Assembly: GCA_038380795.1 (NCBI GenBank)
Contig: CM076261.1
Location: 31,087,866-31,151,865 of the forward strand
Reading direction: 5' to 3'
DNA from: Pyrocephalus nanus
Taxonomy: Eukaryota > Chordata > Aves > Passeriformes > Tyrannidae
DNA length: 64,000 bases
Part shown: piece after piece, positions 28,261-40,420 of the stretch
Numbering within the stretch: the stretch's first letter is position 1
Layout of the letters: every line of letters starts with the position of its first letter
Notes under the pieces: model-generated
What the model was told of the DNA's origin: nothing
What the model saw: the letters and a program-made list of their open reading frames with translations, nothing else
Databases searched by the model: none
Translations under genes and position numbers: made by a program

Positions 28261-28315
28261 ACATCCTGCTGCTGATGATAAGTGCTCCAAAAGAAGATCA
28301 TTTGTGCTCCAACAA

Positions 28316-28408
28316 ATGCAAACATGAAAAGCAATATGCAAACATGAAAAGCAATTTTTATGCAAACATGAAAAGCAATATGAATTTTATGCAAACATGA
28401 AAAGCAAT
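28316..28408. repeat. 20-bp minisatellite, four perfect copies
   Basis: ATGCAAACATGAAAAGCAAT occurs without change at 28316-28335, 28336-28355, 28360-28379 and 28389-28408. Spacers are 0, 4 and 9 bp (TTTT, then ATGAATTTT). The unit begins with an octamer-like ATGCAAA. Perfect copies with unequal spacers point to a recent origin. Confidence 0.95.
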
Positions 28409-29540
28409 ATGAAGGCTGTATGTTTGATTTTACTTCATTCGTTGGTGCTGACAATATAAATGCTAATTTAAATTTTTGGAGATTTTGACCAAGCTGGCAA
28501 CTTTCAGGAGTCTATCAGCTGTCTTCACTTGATAATGTCTCCTGCTCTTGTAGTGAAGACATGAATGCATGGAAACCTCTGAACTGTAATCATTACAGGA
28601 ATGACCATTGTTTCATGTATTGCTTGTGATATTCTCTTATGTTCTATTCTTCAGGGTGCTTATCTCTTATTCTGTGAAATTATATAAAAAATTTGGGCTG
28701 AAGCAATGTCAGTGAATGAAGTTAAGGTGCTCATCTGTCTGTCAGATATCACTTCTATCAAAAAACCCACACTGACCATTTATTTCATTGCTGCCAAAAT
28801 GCTTGGCAAGGGATTCAGTAGAAACATCTGCATATTCACAACACTTTGGGTCATCTTTCTAGAGATGGAGATCCTATCAGCTCAAGGAATGAGATAGATA
28901 ATGTCTAGACAAAAATTCTCACTAATGAAACATGGTGATTTTTCACTTTTTTCATGAAATACTATAGATAGCATTCATTGAAACACTTAACAACAATGCA
29001 AATACACGGCAGTAATTATAAAAACAATTATAGCATTATGAGGATTGTACTTGTGTTGGTTATCTTTCAGCAAAATTAAAAAAAAATGTGTAGCAAGGCC
29101 TTCTTTTTAGATGGAGGATGTAGTACAAATTCACTGAGACAGGATAATTGCTTCATTTTCTTCAGAAGTCTGAAAAGTAGCTATAGTAATAATCATCATC
29201 AGATGAATTGTTGAAGAATTGTGTTGTGCTTTTATCAGCAGCTTAAATCAGATGTGCAATCCGTATTTCATGTGTACTGCCAAAAAAGGCTCTGATACTG
29301 CAAGCCCAAGAGGTTATTCCTTGGCAAAATAACATCACATTGATGCAGGTAATGTCAAATGATAATAGCTTTTATGGTGTCTTGTCGTCTTGTATATTTT
29401 AGTTTCTTTTCCTATATTCTGGTGGCAGGAAACACCTAGGCTAATAAATGCCTTACTAACTGAATAAGGTGACTCATTGAAAGTCAGGTCCTCAGGATTA
29501 TTTTAATGTTCTAGGCATGAAACTTCAGCATTATTGAGGC

Positions 29541-29652
29541 TTGTTTTTTTGTTTTGTTTTGGTTTTTTGTGTGTGTGTGTGTTGTTGTTTTTTTTGTTGT
29601 TGTTTTTGTTGTTGGTTTTTTTGTTTGTGTTTTTGTTTTTGTTTTTGTTTTG
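29541..29652. repeat. T-rich low complexity with (GT)n core
   Basis: Runs of TTTTG, TTG and a (GT)7-type stretch over about 110 bp. Read on the minus strand it is A-rich (CAAAA units), which generates the two lysine/asparagine/threonine-rich spurious frames there. Confidence 0.9.
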
Positions 29653-32600
29653 AAACAGCACTGTTCTGGGTGACACCTCTGCCAAAGTATCTCATGTATC
29701 ACTGACACTCATTCAAAAGCAATTGGGACAAGAATCTGGGCCTGGTGTATGTTGTATCAATTTCCATTCTCCAAACTGAGAGGCATATGTTCAGATGAAA
29801 ATTGTTCTACCCTTCTCCTCAGATGGTGGAAGGAGATAGGCATTTCAGATAGGGGCTGAATCATCATCTTTTTGAGGTTCATGCTGCACCCTGATTATTG
29901 TCGAGAGATAAGGGAGTCTTGCCGGGTTAATTATCAAGGGTGGAGTCACACCTTTCTGTTTGTAGTGGGGTATTACACTTACATTGAAAATCTGGACTTT
30001 CTTTTTATTTTTATTATTAATCAGTAAATTCTTATTGTACCATTGGAAAAAAAATTAGTTGTGGAGAGGGTGAGGATGGCACCGAATATCTAGAAGTTCC
30101 ATGAGGGGAATAAACTGGGCTCTATGGTGAATCTCAGCAGCTTGTTGTTTGTTCTGGGAAGCATCCTCAGTCAAGTGGACAGCTTTCCACTGTTTTGGTT
30201 TTTAATGGGGTGGCCACATCCTCCCAGTTTACCCCCTGCTGCCTTCATCCCTTGCAAAACTGCCCTGACAGGGTAACCCACAATTACCAGAAGCAAAGAC
30301 CCATCATTACATTTCCATCAGACTGTGCAAATACTCATTTTAAAACACAGGAAGTCCTTGCGTTGTTGCCTAACTACATTCCTTAGGGAGGAAACAAACA
30401 GGCAGGGGTTAAAATCTGGGTGACTGATGATACCATCTTGACAAGCTTGCTTTCTATGCCAGTAAACTTTAAAATGTGGTACAACTGTATCCTCCTGCAT
30501 TTCCTGAAACAGTGAGGTGACTGTCATGAAGATCAACAATCAGCTCTCCCAAAACAAGCTGCAAATTTTGTTGTGTAGTTTCAGTATTCAAAAGAAACAA
30601 AAAGCATTTCTATGTCAATTTCATTGATTATGATTGCTATCTACACATGCCATTGATGTTCAGCACTAAAATACTGAGTCAATAGCTTCCAGATAAAGTG
30701 AATGTTTTCTCAATGGAGTGTTTATTTCTTCACTAACTAATTTTTTTACAAAAGTCTTCCTTTACAGATCTGTCACTCATCAACATATGGCTATAATTAG
30801 TGTTAATGTAGTTGGAATTGATGGGTTGCTTCAATCAAGCTTCATGAATCTTCAACCTTGTCACTAGGGACAGAATCTGGAATGATAAGTGACTCTTACA
30901 AGATGCACACATTTGTAGAAATCTTATGGTGGATTAAACATGCAAGGACAAAACATGCATGCTTCTGTCCCAGAGTAGCTAAAAACAGGAATTCCCAAAG
31001 ACAGTGACCTTCAAGTATTGGAATACTACAAAAAGCAAAGCATATGTTTTGAATTGATTATTTTCTAAGAGAGGAAGTGATTTTTTTTTTCTTGTTGTAC
31101 ATTCAATAGGGGTTATTTTAAATTAAAAATACTTAGGAATGCTATCCATCCTATCAAGTCCATGTGATATTCAGCTACTGTAGTGGCTATGTATGCATGC
31201 TCTGTACCAAATTGCTCCACAATTTGCAAGAGGAATGAAAGAAAAATTATGTAAGGGGACTAACCAGGGGACCAGGTGGGACAGAATAGTTTTTCCTGGC
31301 CTTGGCATCTGAGAAGGTTTTTTTAAAAATTATAGGCAAGGGCATAAACTTACTAATGGCCTAAGCATATGTGTTCTCTGAACATCAGTGAAGAAGAAAG
31401 TTTAACATGTTTGTTTTTTTGTTGTTGTTTTTTTTTTTTTTTCCAGTGATGAATTTTCCCCAAGACTAAAAACCAGCAAGGAAAGCAATCCAGATTAGAA
31501 CAATAGAAAGGCTGGAGCAGATGGCGGAGGTCTGTGATCAGTAGGTACAATATTATTTTCCTTAGGGGTGTGGGTGTAGAAGAAGGGTAAACTACTTTGT
31601 TTTTCCGTTATGATAAATTTTCGGGAAGACCTGGGCTACTGGAACTTCTTTTTTTTCACAGCCACTTTTTGGGATTTATGGTAAATTTAGCAATCGGGAA
31701 GTAGAGTCATCCTTCCTGACTTATGATGATGAAGTGCAAATATCAGCTCTTTATTCTCCTGAAGGTCATACGACTTGAGAATTGCTATGAATGTTGGCTT
31801 CTCAGACCAAAAAGAAAAAACACAGTGTTTTTCACTGAAAGGCCACTGGGTTCACAAGATAGTTAAGCTCAATAGGGTAAAAACTGCTGCAGTCATGTCA
31901 TGTCTCTTTGCACAACTTTATGCCTCACATGGTCTCTTAATACTACAGATACTACAGATAGATTTTATCAGCTTTGAGTAGCATGACGATATTTAATTTT
32001 CTCTTACTATTATAGACATTGTAATGATTTAGTCCCTCTACTTATGTTCTGGGTAATTTTTTAGGTTCAAACAAAGTTTCTAACTTGAAATAAAATGGAA
32101 GAAGCCTGAAGCAATGCTTTGGTAGCCACACACTGTATGAGAGTCATGGTCAACACTGTTATACCAGTATGAAACAGCCATCAAGAAGTCTTCATATATG
32201 ATTACTTCAGTAGCTCACGACATTTGGAATAAGAAATAAAGGCAGCATATCTGATAAGATCTGCTAGATAAATATGGAGTTCTTAATGGTTACTAGCATA
32301 CAGTCTACTTAAACTCAAAACCTGTGACATGTTTGACAGCCAAACCACTTCTTAGAAGAGAATGAAATGTACAGCTCTCTGTAGTAGAGGCAGAGAAGTT
32401 CAGTGGTAACTTGATCACTGTGTAAATGTCTGGCATTTCCTTCTATTCAAGGAAAATTGCATGGTACACATTTACTCTTAAGGCAATCCATCAAGAGGCC
32501 TACATAAGCCAAGAGTGTATGTTCATGTGAAATATTTCACCCACAATTTTTTTTCATTCTGAAGCTTGCTTAAGAGTACATAAAGTGGATACGTGTGGGT

Positions 32601-34618
32601 GTGTATGGGAGAGGAAGGCTTTCCCAGCTGAGAGCCACACATCTGGAATTTTCTCTCCACAGTCATAAACTGGCCAAGTAAATATCCTGTGTGGGATCCT
32701 TCAGAAAAAAACTCAAAGATCTCCTCCTTTTCTCTTTATCATGGTTTCCCTATAATTGTTGTTTTGTATGGTTTTGAGGTAAGAGAAAAAGGGGACAGTA
32801 CTTTGTTTTCAGGTGCCTTTCAGGTGCCACTCTGAGATCTCCTGACATAATTATTTTTACGTAACACAGGTTAATTAGTTGTTGATGAAATTCTAGCCAA
32901 TAGTTACTGAGGAGAGAGAAGTTTTACAAGAAAGGTTGCTGTTAACTTTGAAGGAAACTACAATAGTCTGAACCTTCACTATGTTTTGCATGGCCATCTC
33001 AGCAATGTCTCACATTCTGGCTCCCAGAGGATGTCTGGAGAGTGTCAGCTGGTCACATGTCATTCACCCCTTCTACCGACATAAACCTGGAGTCCTGTCA
33101 TTGAAGCCACTGCATGTTAGTGCAATCCATGCTGTTTAGATTCTTTATCTAAACCCTACATTTCATGTATGTTTGTTGAATAAGAATATAATAAGAATAA
33201 AATCTTATCCTCTTAACGTTTTCCAGTCTGTTGGGTGAATGACTTGGGGTTCAGCTACTGATCTGGGGGTGTCTAGGTTGTTTTTCCTCTTGTGATTAAG
33301 TGGCATGGTGAGTTCGTATTGCCAGAAGCATAGCTGTAACACAGGGAATGGACAGAGACAGACTAAGAGTTTTGTTTTGCAGACAGGCCAGACTTATTTT
33401 TGGTGGCTTTGGCTTGGTCATGTTTCAGAAACCTCACTCATAAGAGTTTTTCCTGCCTTCAAAACCTCACTTGTTTTAACAATAACAATAACAAATTATA
33501 AATGTCTCCATCTGTAAGAGAACTAACTCAATCAAATTGAAAGGCTCATGTTACCCAAGGCATAGGGAACAGTGTGTTTGAGTGCTCTGCAAACATTGGC
33601 CAGAGACATTGCTCTTAGGCCCGGTGAAGATTTCTAGACAGAAGAGTACCTGTGGGTGCAGAATTTCATGAAATAGCCATCTTTACAAGTAATGTTAGAA
33701 GTAGGATTGATTCTAGGCTGGGTTTTAGGCTGCTGTTCCTGGTTTCCTTGCAGATGGATAGGCAGCTTAAATATAAACCTAACATTTCACCTGGCACAGC
33801 AGAAAGGCTGAACAGTAGACAGTATTACCATTTATAATTTGTTTCCAAAACTGGTCTATAATTCTATAGTTCTATAGTTTCTTTCTGCTTTATTGTTATC
33901 TGTCTATCTCCTATCAGAACCTAAGTTATATGGTATAAGGTAACTGAAGCCCTCAACAGCATAATCTCCCTTCTTTATATTAGGCTGCACTGAAATCCTG
34001 CTTGAGTATGGGGTGGGAAGAGAGTTTCAGACCCCCTCCCACTGCTGATTTGAGGCATGTGACAAATACACCTTAATGAACAGAACCTTGTACTGGCTTA
34101 AAAACAAAGGCCTTCAGGCTTAAAACCTGTCAATCTGATAGTCCTTCATAATGAAAAATAATTATTTGATTTTGCCTATTTTGTTGTAGAAATGATAAAT
34201 ACAAAAAAGTATTTGGTAGGGAAGGAAGACAGACAAGATATATTTCATAATAGAATAATAATTTTTAAAATACAGCAAAAGCTACTTAAATCTGGAGCTC
34301 TGTTTTCATTGTATTTTACTGTCTAATAAATCAGAAAGAAGATGTGTTATTTTATTGAAAATATAAAGTAAATCCAGATGTTTATATTCAGTAATGTCAC
34401 TAGAATCTACAAGGAGCAATGTTATCCTGTTAGATTTATTTCTCTGTACACAGCCAAACAGCTCATGCTGAGTAAGACTGGGGCTTCCGTTCAAACAGCA
34501 GTGGTAAGACTGTGGGACTGGAATCTCCTGTATGAAGGGAAAATTTTAACACTAATACACATAAAGTCTGTGAAAACATAATACACTGGGCTCTTTGTGC
34601 TTTAGAAACATGCAACGA

Positions 34619-34651
34619 TTTTTTTTTTATTATTTATTTATTTTTTTTTTT
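34619..34651. repeat. T-rich tract
   Basis: T8-10 runs interrupted by ATTATTTATTTA. Simple sequence with no transposon recognisable beside it. Confidence 0.8.
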
Positions 34652-35685
34652 ACTTTGAGAATTTTGGTGTGTTGCATTTGCAGCTGCACTGAAGAATTTA
34701 TATTAACTCTATCTGATAGGGCACCAAAACATTCACTAGAGAAAGTTGTTCACTGTCTGGGAAAAGTTTTTGCTTGTGATGCCACCTGAATGGGGTTTAT
34801 GTTTGGCTTTTAACTCAATGAGAGTCCTCATAGCTGGAGACATCTGTCAAAAGGAAAATTATTCACTACATAAATCCCCCCCATTATCTTTTACAGGCCA
34901 GACTTTCATTCTGAGAGAAGATATTCACCCAGAGCATGTTTGCAGTGACTGAGATCTTTCTGTGTCATACCCTGGCCATAGGCCTGATACTGAGGAGTAG
35001 CTGTCTGGTTAGTCTTAATGGCACACCAGTTCTGAAAAGGAGAAATTACAAGGTCCTGCTTCTTCAGGAGTCCCCATCTGACAAAAACACTGGCAAGGAA
35101 AGTCAAGGCAGCCTACCACGAGTTTAAATCTTATTGAAAATGCAATGCTTTATATAAAAACAAGTTGAGTCCCATGGACTAAAGGAGGAATTTATCCACA
35201 AAAGAAGCCTCATGTCCTGAGCTTCTGTGATGATCAAGTGAAAACACATAGCATAATCCATTATTTGTAACCTTTGCTTCCTTTGACTCCTGTGATAACT
35301 TTTTTTTGTGTGTGTGTTAAAGTGTATGGCAGTCAAACTGTTTAAAACATTACAGTAAGTGAAGTCATTCGGGTAGGAATAGAGGTGTGGGGACAGTCTT
35401 TTTCCATTCCTGTCAACAGTTTTAGTTTGGTTCCTTGATTGTGTGCATCGAAGCAATCTTTATTTAGATCACCACATCCTATTTTTCATTCTGAGGCAAA
35501 ATCAGCCCTCCCAAGACTACTGTAATTCCAGTGGCTAAATACTGTTGTGTCTGACACAGTAATGAAAACTGCTTTTATTTATCCTGTATTATTGACCAAA
35601 TCATGTATTTTGTTCATATACATTGACATATAATGTCCACAGTAAAACACTTTTCACACAGAAAAATGCCAGTAAGTTAACAATA

Positions 35686-35731
35686 AAAAAAAAAAAAAAG
35701 GGAGGAGGGAGGGGAGGAGAGGACAAAAAAG
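35686..35731 (+). repeat. A15 then GGAGG-rich purine tract
   Basis: An A-run is followed directly by GGGAGGAGGGAGGGGAGGAG and then more A. The wholly purine strand over about 45 bp has triplex-forming potential, and three G3-4 runs plus GG pairs give only a weak quadruplex match. Confidence 0.8.
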
Positions 35732-37517
35732 AAATCCCTCATTGAGGAAAGAAGTTCAAGCAGCCAGACAAATTATAGGAAATAATACTATAATATTTTA
35801 GAGTGTCTTGGCAGACTTTGCAAGCTCTTCTCATGCTCCTGTGAGACCTGAGTGAGGAGCTGGCATGGTGGGGCAAGGTAGACAGCTCTGTCTCCCAGTA
35901 GCCACGAGCAGATAGGAGGGTCTTGGGCATACAGCAAGATGTTGAGGTGTGTCTGGGAAATTCAGGACTCACAAGAACAAGTTGCATAGCTGCCAGAGGT
36001 TCTCTTATTCCCATTCCCTTCATAATGCTGGGCCCCATTTACAGCCTAATGTGCCACATCTGCTGGCAGGATCTTCGTGAACATTTCTTATGTGTACTTT
36101 GAACAGTGTTCCATGAAAATTAATTCTTGTAGATACTTGTATGAGCTGTGCGAAGGGCATTGCTGTAACTTTAAAGGTGATAATCCAAACACAGAAAAAT
36201 TAAAGTCAAAGGTCTTTGGTAACTTGAAGTAAGCTCTTTGATACTTAGAATATCTGATCGGAGATGCCTTTAAAATCTGAATGTTAACGAACCCATATAT
36301 ACTGTGTGATATGTTCAAAGCATGGCTGAGAGAGACTGAAGGGTCTCCTGTGAGTATCTGGAATTAACACTTTTGAAATTTCTATCTTATACAAATGTTT
36401 CACATCCCATGGGGACTGTGTCAGAGATGGGCACATCAATTCCTTTTCCAGCACCAGTATTCAGTTGCCTGGAGCAAGATCACTCAACCTCAGCGTGATT
36501 TTCCCTGAAACTGCATCTTCTGACTGCTCATCATTCTTATTTCCAGGGAACAAGTAGAATCACTAGATATGTCTATGAAAGGTTCACTGTACATAATGCA
36601 GATAAAATCTTTGGGGAGATATGAGGTTTACAGTTAAGTAGTCTCCTCTGAATACATAGATTATGACTAGTACAAAGGTATTCTGCCTGGATTTCACAGT
36701 AATTGAGCATTCCTTTTACCCCTGTGACTGTAGTCCCATTGCAGCAGATCTCAAACCTTGCTGGAAAGCACCAAGTATGATTTTAAAAAAGGAATAGTTT
36801 TCTTTTTCTGATAAATTAGGAAGAAAGAGTCCTCCTGCTTTTTAGAAATTATAGAATTGATTTTGAGTCAATCTAAACTGCAAAAGTATGCAGGTCAAGG
36901 AAGAACTCAATATTGAAGATGTAGCTTAGTTCTTTTGGCAATCGAGAAAACTGTTAAAAGAGAGAGATGCTGGCTATATGACTAGCTACATAGCATGGCT
37001 ATTTGCCTTACAGTACAAGATGAAACTTGTCTATGTTTAGAATCTAGAAAATGGTGAAGTCAAGAACATCAAAGGATATTTCTCATACTGTACCAGCAGC
37101 AGCATGATAAAACAGAATTAAGTGATAGCAAACAGAGGAGGCAGAAAACTTACAGGAATCAAAACAGAATTTGAACAAGAGCTCCAGGTTTATAGCAGAG
37201 ATAAGGTGGATTAAGAAGTGTGTCCTAAAGATGTGCTTCTTGCATTTTAATTACTTGAAGTTCCTTTGGAAATGTGATGAATGTCAGTGTTTTGATGTTT
37301 AGAGACATATGGTCCTTTGGTTTTCGGTTTAGAAGAAGTCTCATTCTAAGCTTACTCTAGGTCTACAAGGTGATTTGACAGTGATCAGTAGCATTAGTTC
37401 TTCTACTGCTGCTTCTTGCCCAAATCAAACATTTCTTACTTGACAGATGACACAAGAAACAAAAGATCACTCTCTCCTTCACTGGCAAACAGAAGCTTTG
37501 TTTCTTTCACTCAACAT

Positions 37518-37584
37518 TCTCTTCACTACTCCTTTTTATTTTCTTCACTACCCCTGTTTTTTCTCTTCACTACCCTTGTTTTTC
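37518..37584 (+). repeat. Three-copy ~22-bp tandem repeat
   Basis: Three adjacent diverged units of the form TTCTCTTCACTACCCNTGTTTT lie at about 37518, 37541 and 37561. They are pyrimidine-rich and end next to TTTTTCTTGCAG, which looks like a splice acceptor but has no recognisable exon after it. Confidence 0.75.
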
Positions 37585-38354
37585 TTGCAGTATTTAAGTG
37601 ATTGGTAATTATGCTGTCCCTGTGCCCCTTACATCCCAAGATTCTTTCTGCTCTAGTCAGGTCTTTCCTGCCTTCTTCTGGAAAACAAGAGTGTGACTTC
37701 ATCATATTGTTTTATCAAGTTTAAATAAGTGCAGGAAAAGATTGTACAAAATAATATTTTTTTATTTCTACAATAAGCTTCATAACTTGAGGGTGAAAAG
37801 AAATAGAGGCATTGGTCTAAAAATCAATTTATTTGCAAAACAATCTACATGAAAAGTTTTTAGAAATTTTGTATCTTTACCTTAAAATTAATACTTTGAT
37901 ATGTAGATTTGCTGCATATAGCTTCCTTTTTTTTTTTTTTTTTTGGTAAATTAATGTTTTTTATCTTGTAGTATAGTTCTAAGTATGTTGTGAAAATATC
38001 TATGTTTGCATATTTCAGCTGGGTAGAAATTGGTTTTGCTTGAGGTTTCTTTGTTTTTATTACTTGTTTCCCATAAAAAGAGGGCCTTTGTTTTAAAGTT
38101 GAAGTGAACAATAACTTGCATTCATCCAACTCTCATGCAAGTATTGGTAACGCTTTCTTAAGCTGTCTAACAAGGCACACTACAAAGTTCCTAAACAGGT
38201 AGGCATTAAAATGTGCTCTTAGAAAAGGGGAAACTGATTAAAAAAATTATTTTGAGTTACTTTTGCATGATTGCACTGCAAGTCAGCCTGCTTCTTGAAT
38301 GTAACCTGAAATGTACTTCCAAAAATTATAATTGTTTTCTTGATTTGGAATCCA

Positions 38355-38432
38355 TTGTAGTTCTAACTACATTCTAATTACATTACAGTAATCTGCATCT
38401 ACTACATTCTATTACATTGCAGTTCTAACTTA
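38355..38432 (+). repeat. Imperfect tandem duplication
   Basis: The block CTACATTCTAATTACATTAC recurs as CTACATTCTATTACATTGC about 35 bp later, each near a TAGTTCTAAC or CAGTTCTAAC flank. It is a local duplication about 110 bp before the solo LTR. Confidence 0.65.
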
Positions 38433-38533
38433 CAAATAAGTTTTCTTTATTTTAGGAAAATAATATAGTTTTCATATTTATGTCCCTTATATAAAATTCC
38501 CATCTGGTCATCTTGTACAAGTCAAGGAATTTT

Positions 38534-38538
38534 GGCAG
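38534..38538. repeat. Left target-site duplication (GGCAG)
   Basis: GGCAG adjoins the left LTR end and is repeated exactly at 39128-39132. Identical flanks define the insertion boundaries. Confidence 0.85.
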
Positions 38539-39127
38539 TATGATGGTTTTGGACTAGGCCTTCCTGGTAACCAGCTCGTAGCGAAGGAAGTGGCCATGTA
38601 CCCAGTGTTACATACAATTTTTACGTAAACCAGGGTATAAATAAGTTGGAGATCAGAGACTTTGCTCTCTTCTCTTCCAGCGAGGTTCAGGAGCAGTGGG
38701 TCCTTGCGTTGGTCTCGCTTATTTAGAGGCTGAGGCCTGCAGTGACCGCTGGTCTGCCATGTGGGAGATTGGAGAGTGCTGGCCGTGTCTGGTGAACTTG
38801 CTTTTCTGAGGGAGGTGGTAAGATTTGTTTTGCTAGTTCTTTATTTTGCTAGTTTATGGGTTTGATTGTGAACATCTGTCCTGGTTTTGTCCCTTTTTTT
38901 CCCCTTTCCCTTTGGGGGTGTTTGGATCCCCTTCACTGTGTACATAGTATTTTAATTGTATATAACTGTAATATATGCAAATATATATATATTTATATAA
39001 TAAAATTGATTTTTGGTTCTTCAATTTTTATAGTTTTTTTTCTTTGCCCTAAGAAAAGAAGGGAGGGGGAAGAGGTTGTTACTGTGAGTTTGGGCATTTG
39101 GCAGAGAGCCAAGTCCGAACCATCACA
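38539..39127 (+). mobile_element. ERVL-like solo LTR (589 bp) with target duplication
   Basis: The element has inverted ends: TATGATGGTT at the left and AACCATCACA at the right, the left end reading TA where TG would be expected. It is flanked by identical GGCAG at 38534-38538 and 39128-39132, a 5-bp target duplication. Inside, in order, are a TATA box TATAAATA (38636-38643) and a polyadenylation signal AATAAA (38999-39004). There is no internal viral coding sequence on either side, so this is a solo LTR left by recombination between the two LTRs of a provirus. The 5-bp duplication and end sequence fit the ERVL/ERV3 class of birds; the family name is not certain. Confidence 0.88.
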
Positions 39128-39132
39128 GGCAG
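39128..39132. repeat. Right target-site duplication (GGCAG)
   Basis: Exact copy of the 5 bases at the left edge of the solo LTR. The match extends to GGCAGT if the following T is counted. Confidence 0.85.
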
Positions 39133-39941
39133 TTGTACTAGTAAGACAGTGACTTTTGATCTAACATATTATAAAAATCTTATTTCTGATTATAACAAAT
39201 GATCCTTGAAATGGTGTAGAATTAACTCTTCCAGAAGTTGTTTATTAATTCTCCTTTAGAGTGATAAAACCATTAACTGTATACGAGTTGTATTTATTTC
39301 CATTCTCATTATTCTCCTCTCTTTACTTGTGGGGGATATGTCTTTCCCCAATTTTTTGCGCACTTTTTCAACAACAGAAGTGAAAAGCAGCTAGTACCAC
39401 AGCATCATCTAAAATCAGCTGCACACTTAGTCCTTTCCTTTGGCTTCTGCAAATTAAGTTGAATTCTAGGTAATTCTCATCCATCAACTTTCTTTTCCAT
39501 TGGAGTGGTTAGTAAAAGAATTTGTTCTAATTCTGGTGCAGGGCAGGAAGGTCTAATCCCAGGAATGGGTCAGCCAAAATTATGCTATGTAAGTTACAGC
39601 AAGTTACCTTTATTGCACTTTAGATAATATGGACTTTGACTAAACCGGGGTTTGGGCATTGAACTCAACATGAATACGTGTGATTTTCAGTGTCATGAGC
39701 TCCATTTTATTTAGTATTTCAGATGGTTGCTGTTTTAAAAAAATTAAGCCAAACCTGTATAATACACACAATGATTAGACAAGAACCAGGGGAACGCTGA
39801 ATTTAAGAAACAATGGAAATGTGCAGGCAGAGGACTCTTAATCCCTGGTTTTTTTGCTCTCTCAAAATAGAGTATTCTGGCAGGAAATCATCTTTTGCTT
39901 GCCTTTCTAAAAGTAGGCTTTGTACCTATTGATTATCCTGT

Positions 39942-40000
39942 GTTGTGCACACAGACTATGTTTGTTGTGCACATAGACTATGTTGCGTACACAGACTATC
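39942..40000 (+). repeat. Three-copy 19-bp tandem repeat
   Basis: GTTGTGCACACAGACTATG (39942-39960), GTTGTGCACATAGACTATG (39964-39982) and GTTGCGTACACAGACTATC (39982-40000). The copies differ at one to three positions. Confidence 0.88.
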
Positions 40001-40009
40001 AGGGTTGCT

Positions 40010-40420
40010 CCCTAAAGGATGAGGAGATGGAAGTCGGGGGTGATCCCTGGTCTAGCAGGACAGGGGCCTCTCTAATCCTGACCCATCCTTCAGTACCCAA
40101 AACAGCCAAGCAGGACAGATCTGTAGATGGTTACAAAGTCCTACCAAGAGTTCAGATCATGAGACAATATCAAGCCATAGGCAAATTGAAGGTCAAACCA
40201 GGAAGTCAATCCATAGGTCTGGATTAGGATTAGGTCTAGTGATCAGCCAGCAGGTCTGTACCAATAAGGCTAGGCTGAGGTCAAGCCAGGAAGCCAGCCT
40301 GCAGGTCAGGGCCTATGTCAAGGGCCTTTCACGGCCAGCCATGGCTGTGGAGAACAGCACTCATCTGTCATAGCCCAGGCAAGGAGTGGAGGCCCAAGGC
40401 TGAGTTTGAATAGACTTCTG
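40010..40420 (+). repeat. Unclassified repeat-like block
   Basis: This block is richer in G+C than its surroundings and internally repetitive. A 34-bp segment containing GGTCAAACCAGGAAGTCAAT (40189-40222) recurs as GGTCAAGCCAGGAAGCCAGC (40277-40310), with about three quarters of positions matching. Additional GATCAGCCAGCAGGTCTG-type pieces lie between. It may be part of an old LTR or a decayed minisatellite; I cannot name the family. Confidence 0.4.

Larger units (their letters stand above)
21781..28315. other. Intergenic, no gene seen
   Basis: Apart from the TTCCC array, this stretch is AT-rich with only short chance frames (108 codons at most, 26685-27011 minus, no recognisable family). 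It contains an A-tract at 24371-24386 just after an AATAAA, another at 25926-25940, and the candidate conserved block from 27640. Confidence 0.7.
28409..38538. other. Intergenic, no gene seen
   Basis: AT-rich, with stops throughout all frames. The largest chance ORF is 110 codons (35124-35456 minus) with no recognisable family. It contains T/G-rich simple sequence at 29541-29652, T-tracts near 31418, 34619 and 37928, an A/G tract at 35686-35730 and short tandem duplications at 37518 and 38355. I see no splice-bounded exon or RNA gene that I can support. Confidence 0.7.

Noticed and set aside
29503..29708. Lys/Asn/Thr-rich frames
   Set aside because: They are read through the T/GT-rich simple repeat on the opposite strand.
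33850..33885. ATTCTATAGTTCTATAG resembling CR1 terminal octamers
   Set aside because: No CR1 body lies on either side, and the repeats read TTCTATAG, not ATTCTATG.
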